This document shows positions 21,815 through 27,183 of a DNA stretch of 27,183 bases, piece by piece; the first letter of the stretch is position 1, and each line of letters opens with the position of its first letter. The notes beneath the pieces were generated by a model. The model saw only the letters and a list, made by a program, of their open reading frames with translations. It was not told the origin of the DNA and did no database searches. The position numbers and the translations under genes are program-made. The DNA is from Coprothermobacter sp. (GTDB lineage: Bacteria; Coprothermobacterota; Coprothermobacteria; Coprothermobacterales; Coprothermobacteraceae), in assembly GCA_012842545.1 (NCBI GenBank), contig DUSQ01000028.1:1-27183 (forward strand). The letters are read 5' to 3'.

Positions 21815-22124
21815 TGAATTAGAACTTGTAAAGAGAGCGCGTCTTCTCGCTGAGAAGCTTTCAGCGTCTTATGGAGCACTTCGCTCCGAAGACGTGGAAA
21901 ATATTTCTGCAGAGTTAGAAGAAACAGTAAAAGCTCTGGCTGATCAGATAAAATCCTATGAAGGGCAGCAATTACCAAAGGATCTTCTGGATGAAATTGT
22001 TGGTTTTGTTCATGATCTTGAGAACTTAATAGGATTGGGGCGTGAAGTGTTGGGATTCTATGAGTCGCTAATTTCGCCTTCCGTTAAGGTTTATGGACCA
22101 TCAGGTAAGGTGAATAAAAAATGA
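21801..22124 (+). CDS. flgN: FlgN-like chaperone for FlgK/FlgL
   Basis: This 107-residue, mostly helical, highly charged protein (ELELVKRARLLAEKL, ENISAELEETVKALADQIKSYE) lies between flgM and flgK, where FlgN is expected. FlgN binds the C-terminal regions of FlgK and FlgL before export. Sequence similarity alone is weak, and the call is mostly from size, helix content and context. The start lies inside the flgM 3' end and the stop overlaps the flgK ATG (ATGA), implying coupling. Confidence 0.6.
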   Translation: MQKSNELELVKRARLLAEKLSASYGALRSEDVENISAELEETVKALADQIKSYEGQQLPKDLLDEIVGFVHDLENLIGLGREVLGFYESLISPSVKVYGPSGKVNKK

Positions 22125-23743
22125 TTTGGTCTTTAGAGATTGCCAAGCGTAGCCTTCAAGCTCAAATGCTTGCTTTGGATGTTACTTCCCATAATATCGC
22201 AAATGTAAACACCCCTGGTTACAGTCGGCAAGAAGCAGTTTTTCGCCCCACCCAACCCTATGGCATAGTGTCCTGGCTTGGTTCTATAAACCCTGGTCAG
22301 GTGGGTACGGGCGTTCAAATAAGCAACATTCGGCGGCTTCGGAATGACTTCGTGGATATGAACTACCGCAACGTAACCTCAGAAAGTTCTTATTACAGTG
22401 CAAAAGATCAAATTTATGGCATTTTGGAAAGCTCCATCAACGAGATCAAGGATTCAGGACTTCAAAAAGCTTTGACCAGTTTTTTCGATGCATGGCATGA
22501 GGGAAGTGTGAGCCCTGAAGATCCCACGGTAAGGCGCATTATTGTGGGACAGAGTCAGAACTTGATCGACGCTTTCAAATATGTTCAGAACCAGTTGGTG
22601 TCCACGCGTTCCGATGTGGATTTCCAATTGGTAAACTCCGTTGCACGGATTAACGACATCGGAAAAGAAGTAGCCAAGCTAAACGAGCAGATCTCTCTGT
22701 CTGTTAGCGAAGGTCAGCAGCCCAACGACTTGCTGGATCAGCGAGATAGCCTACTGGATGAGCTTTCACAGTATGTAAATATTCAGAAGGTGGTTTTGCC
22801 TACTGGTTCAGTGTCCGTGTTTATCGGTGGCCTGTCCTTTGTGGATGACAGGAAAGTGAATGAAATCAAAGCTATTGACAATGATCGCATTACAAACACT
22901 GGAGGTAACTACGAATACACAGAAGGGTTATCCACGTACAATGTGCTACCAGGTCTTATTGTGGATGGAAAGTGGAACGGGAATGTGACTTTGGGATCTA
23001 AAGATGTGTACAACGGGCGCGTTGCTACGCTATGGATAACCATGGGGAATTCCATTGTTCCCCTGGATGAAAGGCATTTAACTAGTGGCAAACTAAAGGG
23101 TCTGGTGGAAATGCGAGACGATGTCATTGCATACGGGGATGAGCCTGGACGGGGATTGCTTGCCAAGATAAACGAAATGGCTTATTACTTTTTTAGCAAG
23201 GTTAATTTGATGCTCAAAGAAGGTAAAGATATTGAAGGCAACCCTTACAGCTCAGACTTTTTCGCTTGGAACAGCCTTGTTCCAAGCTATAACATTATAC
23301 CTGCTGTGACATTGGACCCGGCAGTGGTTAGTGACCCAACCAAACTACCTTTGGGTATTACGGGCTTGCCTGGTGACGGTTCTCTTGCTTTGCTCATTGC
23401 TCAAGAGCAGAATAATGCCTTGGAGACGGTTCCTGAGGTCCTCAATTCAACACAGTGGAATCCCACTCTTCCTGGATTTCTTAAGGGTCAGAGTGTTTCT
23501 CAAAGTTGGCGTACGCTAATTGCTGAGTGGTCTTCAGATATTTCCCGTAATCGGGCTTTCATGGAAGGGACTAATAACGTAAAGAACGAGCTACTGCTAC
23601 TGAGAACATCTGAATCAGGGGTGAACCTTGATGAAGAGGCAGTTAATCTGATTCGATTTCAGAAGGGATATGCCATGGCAGCACGGATTGTTTCTGTGGT
23701 GGATGGTATGTTGGATCTCATCATAAACATGGGGGCGCGGTAG
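22121..23743 (+). CDS. flgK: Flagellar hook-associated protein 1, FlgK
   Basis: FlgK joins hook and filament. The 540-residue product has the rod/hook N-terminal signature NIANVNTPGYSR at residues 25-36 after IAKRSLQAQMLALDVTSH, a RRLRNDFVDMNYR segment, a long variable middle, and the C-terminal SGVNLDEEAVNLIRFQKGYAMAARIVS block that builds the helical core. Length is typical (500-600). It is secreted through the flagellar type III apparatus without a signal peptide. flgL starts 10 nt downstream. Confidence 0.95.
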   Translation: MIWSLEIAKRSLQAQMLALDVTSHNIANVNTPGYSRQEAVFRPTQPYGIVSWLGSINPGQVGTGVQISNIRRLRNDFVDMNYRNVTSESSYYSAKDQIYGILESSINEIKDSGLQKALTSFFDAWHEGSVSPEDPTVRRIIVGQSQNLIDAFKYVQNQLVSTRSDVDFQLVNSVARINDIGKEVAKLNEQISLSVSEGQQPNDLLDQRDSLLDELSQYVNIQKVVLPTGSVSVFIGGLSFVDDRKVNEIKAIDNDRITNTGGNYEYTEGLSTYNVLPGLIVDGKWNGNVTLGSKDVYNGRVATLWITMGNSIVPLDERHLTSGKLKGLVEMRDDVIAYGDEPGRGLLAKINEMAYYFFSKVNLMLKEGKDIEGNPYSSDFFAWNSLVPSYNIIPAVTLDPAVVSDPTKLPLGITGLPGDGSLALLIAQEQNNALETVPEVLNSTQWNPTLPGFLKGQSVSQSWRTLIAEWSSDISRNRAFMEGTNNVKNELLLLRTSESGVNLDEEAVNLIRFQKGYAMAARIVSVVDGMLDLIINMGAR

Positions 23744-23753
23744 GTGATATGAA

Positions 23754-24815
23754 ATGAGAATAACTACTGCTTATCAGTACGAACGGAGCGTTCAGACACT
23801 TCAGACGGTTCTTGGTAAACTTACCCAATTGCAGGACCAATTGTCCACAGTAAAGCAGATTCAAAGGCCTTCGGATGCACCCTTGGACAGCGCACTGGTA
23901 ATGAACTGGAAAGCCTACTCGACACAGGTAGAAAGATGGCAGAACAACATAAAGGAAGTAGAGAACCGTTATTCCTACACGGAGCAAAACCTCACTCACA
24001 TAAAGGATCTCATGCTCAACGTACGTGATCTCGTAATTAGGGGCGGAGGTAGTGACGCTCTCGGTCCCGAGGAAAAAATAGCGGTAAGCAGGCAATTAGT
24101 TCAACAGGCTGATGAGATGCTTAGCAGTTTAAATGCAAAGTACGCTGGCAGGTTTGTTTTGGCAAATGCTCAGGTAACAAAACCAGAAGACCCTGCGTGG
24201 AAACCCTTTAAAGTTTTAGTACAAGATTCAGGTGGAAACTTTACTTTTGTTGACACCATTAGCCAAGCCGAAGACATGGTTCAGGAGGATGCAGGTAGTA
24301 AATGGATGGTAGTATTTGAGCCAAAGACGTTTGATGAGATGAATGATCCTTCTCGGCGTAGTGTCTCAGTTGAAATAGGAAGCAACAGCATTATCCCCCA
24401 AGTACTGGCGGTTGAGGATTACTTTAAGTTCTCCGGCGTGGTCAATGTAGATGGAATAAATTATCATAGGGTTGATATGTTCGATAAACTCTATAACTTT
24501 TCAGAGACTTTGAGGAGTGGTGGGAGTTTGGCTGCCGCTGACAGCAGTGGTCGGACTGCTTTGGATTACACTGACGAAATCCTCGATGGGCTTACGGACG
24601 CCATTGCCAGCATAGGAGCTCGTGTACAAAGGCTCAACTCTCTTGACGATTTCTACAAAAATGTAAGCACAAACGTGGAGGCATTGAGGAGTTCCTACGA
24701 AGATGCAGACTTGGCTCGAACATACGTAGAATACACCAAATTCCATACGAGCTATCAGTCACTACTTAGGGTCATAGCATCCATTACACCAATGTCCTTG
24801 GTAGATTACTTATAA
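23754..24815 (+). CDS. flgL: Flagellar hook-associated protein 3, FlgL
   Basis: FlgL sits between FlgK and the flagellin filament. The 353-residue product has the flagellin-like N-terminal helix pair (ITTAYQYERSVQTLQTVLGKLTQLQDQLST followed by RPSDAP) and a C-terminal helix with DLARTYVEYTKFHTSYQSLLRVIAS. Length is within the usual 300-400. The ATG follows AGGTGAT. csrA starts 8 nt after the stop. Confidence 0.92.
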   Translation: MRITTAYQYERSVQTLQTVLGKLTQLQDQLSTVKQIQRPSDAPLDSALVMNWKAYSTQVERWQNNIKEVENRYSYTEQNLTHIKDLMLNVRDLVIRGGGSDALGPEEKIAVSRQLVQQADEMLSSLNAKYAGRFVLANAQVTKPEDPAWKPFKVLVQDSGGNFTFVDTISQAEDMVQEDAGSKWMVVFEPKTFDEMNDPSRRSVSVEIGSNSIIPQVLAVEDYFKFSGVVNVDGINYHRVDMFDKLYNFSETLRSGGSLAAADSSGRTALDYTDEILDGLTDAIASIGARVQRLNSLDDFYKNVSTNVEALRSSYEDADLARTYVEYTKFHTSYQSLLRVIASITPMSLVDYL

Positions 24816-24823
24816 AGGCAGTA

Positions 24824-25048
24824 ATGTACATTCTGAAGCGAAAAACTGGCGAGGGAATTAAAATTTCCAAGGACATAACTGTGTACGTTCTTGGTATTAG
24901 TGGCAATGAAGTGAAACTGGGTATCGATGCTCCAAAGGAAATTCCCATTATCAGACTGGAAATTCTCGAAGCCACAGCCAATGCTTCTTCAGCCTTCCGT
25001 GAAGAAAAACTCAAGGAGATACTAAAAGGTGAAGATCAGGGAGCTTAG
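24824..25048 (+). CDS. csrA: Carbon storage/translation regulator CsrA
   Basis: CsrA binds GGA-containing RNA loops and, in Gram-positive bacteria, represses flagellin translation. The 74-residue product keeps the family pattern: MYILKRKTGEGIKISKDITV, then GNEVKLGIDAPKEIPIIRLEI. The RNA-binding residues Leu4 and Arg44 are present. In Bacillus csrA follows flgL and fliW; here it directly follows flgL, and no fliW lies in the window. The 3' end overlaps the next gene by 20 nt. Confidence 0.93.
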   Translation: MYILKRKTGEGIKISKDITVYVLGISGNEVKLGIDAPKEIPIIRLEILEATANASSAFREEKLKEILKGEDQGA

Positions 25049-26933
25049 AGACTTTGGTTTTTTTGCGATCAAGGAAGCACTGCTCATTTTACCTATTGTG
25101 TTATCTGCCACTGTTCCCAAAGCCTTTTTAGGATGGTGTGCTCTGTTTTATGTTTTTGTGGCCCCCTCGGTGGTAGTCTTAGCTTTCTCCAAGCGTACAT
25201 GGAGTTCTTTTACCTATCCTAAGGCACATTTCTTGAGTGCCATGGCTGTTTGCGGTGGTGTGATCTTGTTTAGAACTCAGTCGAACTTTGTTGCTTCTTT
25301 GCCCGTAGTACTATATGCTTTTTTAATGGCTGTTCATCCTTTGTTTAAAGGCATGGTTACCGCCATCGGAAGCTCGGAAAGGTCTACCGGTGCTTGGATA
25401 AGGCTTTCGGCGCTGTTTATGGGAATTGTTATTTGGAATTTGACTTATTCATTACCTTATGAGATAAAACTATGGGTTCTTGCCGTTCCTGCCCTTGTTT
25501 TGTCACTAAGTGTCATACTTGCTAAGAAGGATTGGATCTATCCTTCTGGTAAGGCAATCTTTGGAAGAGAATTTGGTAGCATGGGCAATCCAATGCCCAC
25601 TAGCAGCTTGCTTGTAGCGGCTTTACCCTTTGTCTCTGAATTGGCATTTTTAGGGGTCAGCACCAGTCGTTATTGGTACTTACTCATTCTTCCACTATAC
25701 GCCTACGGTTTTTTCGCTTCTGCAGGCAGAGGTGCCTTGTTCGGAGCACTTCTAAGCACTCCTTTTATTCTGTACATGGGATTCCTTTATAGTCCATGGT
25801 GGTTGTTAATTGGTATATTCTCTGTTTTGGCAGTTGCGTTCGTTGCTAGGAACTACTTGAGGCAGTTGTGGAATAGGATCGTGGGGACTTTTAGGAGCGG
25901 AATCGGGAAAGAACCACGATTTTTCCTTTGGAGGGATACGCTTTCGTTCTGCATGAAACAGCCCACAGGTAGCGGTTACGATACTTTCAGAAGGGCATTT
26001 ATGCCTTACAGATCTAAGGAATCTTATCTTGCTGAACCAACGGTTCATTATGACAAAGTCCATAACGTTTTCTTGGAAGAATGGGCGGAGGGAAGCATTG
26101 CGGCATTTTTACTGTTTGTTGTTGTTTTGTTGGACATGTTTATGAAAGGTTCTCTAAGTCTGAAAGGGGCTGTTTTCGCTGTGATCGGGGATGGCTTTTT
26201 TGGTATTTATAACCCGGCGAACTGGCTTTATTTTTGGATGTTAGGTTCATTGGCTTCTTTCAGTACTGTATTAGGTATGTACTGGCTTTATCCTCTTTGG
26301 GGGATGGTAGTTTTTGCTTTTATTCTTACCTCCTTAAACCACATGCCTGAGGTTACCGCTGGAAATGCACACAGCTCACGCCTCGCTGGACAGCGAGACA
26401 TTGCAGCACAGCTTTTTAACGCTGCTTACACCGTTTTTCCTTGGTGTGTGGATTATCTTTCCGAATGGGCACTTCTACAAATGGCGCTTTTGAACGAAGC
26501 CAAACTCAGTGATGAAATGGCTTTAGGCTACCACAATACGTTTAAAGGTCTAAAACCGTACTTAGACCGATATGCCTCTAACATTGATGATATTTATAGC
26601 TCTTGGCTCATGTTTTGTGGAAAATATCCTTCTTTGAGAAGTGAAGGGCGGCAAATAATGGAAAGACTTCAGCAGATAAATCCTTATAGTTACAGAGTGA
26701 GGAAAGCTTGTGCACATTACTTAGGGAATGTGGGCAACTGGGATTTAGCCATGTCCTTACTTGAGGAGAACATTAACGAATACCCCTTTGATGCTGACTC
26801 TTACTACATGCTAGTGCTGGCTTGCTACGAACAGCGTCTGTGGAGTACGGGAAGAAAGTACCTCTATCTCTGGCGTGAGAGATTCCCGAATGATAGCCGT
26901 GTAGCCGACTTAGAGAAGGCTTTGGGCATTTAA
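25029..26933 (+). CDS. Wzy/O-antigen-ligase-like membrane protein with C-terminal TPR domain
   Basis: This 634-residue protein has about ten hydrophobic segments up to residue 430, followed by a soluble, helical TPR-like region (about 440-634, e.g. ALLEENINEYPFDADSYYMLVLACYEQ after a DLAMS turn). The membrane part carries Wzy_C features: SAGRGALFGALL from residue 231, FLWRDTLSFCMKQPTGSGYDTF, and HNVFLEEWAEGSIAAFLL from His345. Such proteins polymerise or transfer lipid-linked glycans at the outer face of the membrane. Its place between csrA and fliS suggests glycosylation of flagellin or another surface protein, which is inferred. The GTG start is 10 nt after AAGGAG and overlaps csrA. Confidence 0.8.
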   Translation: MKIRELRDFGFFAIKEALLILPIVLSATVPKAFLGWCALFYVFVAPSVVVLAFSKRTWSSFTYPKAHFLSAMAVCGGVILFRTQSNFVASLPVVLYAFLMAVHPLFKGMVTAIGSSERSTGAWIRLSALFMGIVIWNLTYSLPYEIKLWVLAVPALVLSLSVILAKKDWIYPSGKAIFGREFGSMGNPMPTSSLLVAALPFVSELAFLGVSTSRYWYLLILPLYAYGFFASAGRGALFGALLSTPFILYMGFLYSPWWLLIGIFSVLAVAFVARNYLRQLWNRIVGTFRSGIGKEPRFFLWRDTLSFCMKQPTGSGYDTFRRAFMPYRSKESYLAEPTVHYDKVHNVFLEEWAEGSIAAFLLFVVVLLDMFMKGSLSLKGAVFAVIGDGFFGIYNPANWLYFWMLGSLASFSTVLGMYWLYPLWGMVVFAFILTSLNHMPEVTAGNAHSSRLAGQRDIAAQLFNAAYTVFPWCVDYLSEWALLQMALLNEAKLSDEMALGYHNTFKGLKPYLDRYASNIDDIYSSWLMFCGKYPSLRSEGRQIMERLQQINPYSYRVRKACAHYLGNVGNWDLAMSLLEENINEYPFDADSYYMLVLACYEQRLWSTGRKYLYLWRERFPNDSRVADLEKALGI

Positions 26934-26957
26934 TAATCCCCGTAGTTTTCCGAACAA
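26930..26957 (+). promoter_or_regulatory. Candidate sigma-28 promoter for fliS
   Basis: TTAA/TAAT at 26930-26934 and TCCGAACAA at 26949-26957 resemble the site upstream of flgM: AGTTT, then TCCGAA(T/C)AA, at nearly the same distance from a TAA stop. It lies about 30 nt upstream of the fliS start. The -35 is weaker than at flgM. Confidence 0.5.
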
Positions 26958-26986
26958 TGCATTAGCAGGAGGTGTGAAAACAGAAG

Positions 26987-27183
26987 ATGGCAAATGCTTA
27001 TGGAAGAGCCCGTCAGCGTTTCATCGAACAGGAAATCATGAATGCTCCGGTGCAGAAGCTTGTGCTCATGGTGTATGATCTTATCATCACTTCATTACAA
27101 AAGGGCGACACGCTTAAAGCCCGGGCAGCGATAAAAGAACTCATAGATGGTTTGGATTTTGAGAACGGTGGTGAAGTAGCAAG
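26987..27183 (+). CDS. fliS: Flagellin export chaperone FliS, 5' part (cut by window end)
   Basis: The first 65 codons encode MANAYGRARQRFIEQEIMNA followed by PVQKLVLMVYDLIITSLQKGD. This matches the FliS pattern NAYxxYxxNxVxTASPEKLVLMLYDG. FliS binds the C-terminus of flagellin and prevents premature polymerisation. The ATG is 12 nt after AGGAGGTG. Flagellin itself is not in the window. The reading frame is open to the window edge. Confidence 0.88.
   Translation, partial: MANAYGRARQRFIEQEIMNAPVQKLVLMVYDLIITSLQKGDTLKARAAIKELIDGLDFENGGEVA

Noticed and set aside
23721..24095. Minus-strand open frame of 124 codons across the flgK/flgL junction
   Set aside because: Antisense to two certain flagellar genes, with no supporting signal upstream.
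1..27183. CRISPR arrays, insertion sequences, prophage or attachment sites, tRNA/rRNA genes
   Set aside because: I looked for direct repeats, transposase-like products and tRNA-like stems in the gaps and found none; genes are packed and compositionally even.

Overview
The window looks like a chromosomal segment from a flagellated, Gram-positive-type or deep-branching thermophile-like bacterium. Supporting points are the Firmicutes-style order rpmB(-)/yloU-yloV(fakA)-recG, the CheC/CheD chemotaxis system, an ATP-dependent PEP carboxykinase, a RecG with a roughly 110-residue N-terminal extension as in Thermotoga, strong AGGAGG/GGTGA Shine-Dalgarno sites, and many TTG and GTG starts (about a third of genes). 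G+C looks moderate, in the mid-40s percent by eye. A Coprothermobacter-, Thermotogae- or deep Firmicutes-like lineage would fit, but the sequence alone does not settle it. I see no mobile elements, CRISPR arrays, tRNAs or rRNAs. No gene-free gap exceeds 300 bases; the largest are 12799-12964 and 105-229, and both hold promoter-like signals.

Region 1 (1-6338) is housekeeping: the 5' part of rpmB (minus), then a tightly packed plus-strand run of yloU (Asp23 family), fakA (fatty acid kinase), recG, a HisC-type aminotransferase, an RsmD-like methyltransferase with an altered motif IV, and a Mth938-domain protein with its own promoter. Region 2 (6369-12798) is mainly minus strand. It holds pckA, an L-fucose-isomerase-like protein paired with a small membrane exporter, and an ABC importer operon. 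That operon runs from a free-standing AAA-associated domain protein to a duplicated COG4986-type permease and then a SsuB/TauB-type ATPase. One plus-strand secreted or anchored protein (9494-9961) lies between the exporter and the ABC operon.

Region 3 (12965-27183) is motility and signalling: a PilZ c-di-GMP receptor, then a long co-directional cluster of a DUF2225/TPR protein, cheW, cheA, cheC, cheD, fliA (sigma-28), two FlgF/FlgG-type rod genes and an HDOD protein. After a candidate sigma-28 promoter come flgM, flgN-like, flgK, flgL, csrA and a Wzy/O-antigen-ligase-like TPR membrane protein. After a second candidate sigma-28 promoter comes fliS, cut by the window end. This gives a readable circuit: a sigma-70-type promoter at 14028 makes CheA/W/C/D and FliA, and FliA would then switch on the flgM-flgK-flgL-csrA unit (with its own anti-sigma factor) and fliS.

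The most unusual points are: back-to-back -10 boxes only 6-7 nt from their start codons (leaderless transcripts) at 9468-9496 and again at 14028-14043; a FliA that appears to lack sigma region 3, next to candidate promoters with a deviant first base in the -10; a CheD without the conserved active-site Thr; an RsmD homologue with GPPN instead of DPPY; a free-standing AAA-associated domain at the head of an ABC operon; a perfect 10-bp terminator hairpin in the leader of the PilZ gene; and a glycan-ligase-like gene inside the late flagellar operon.
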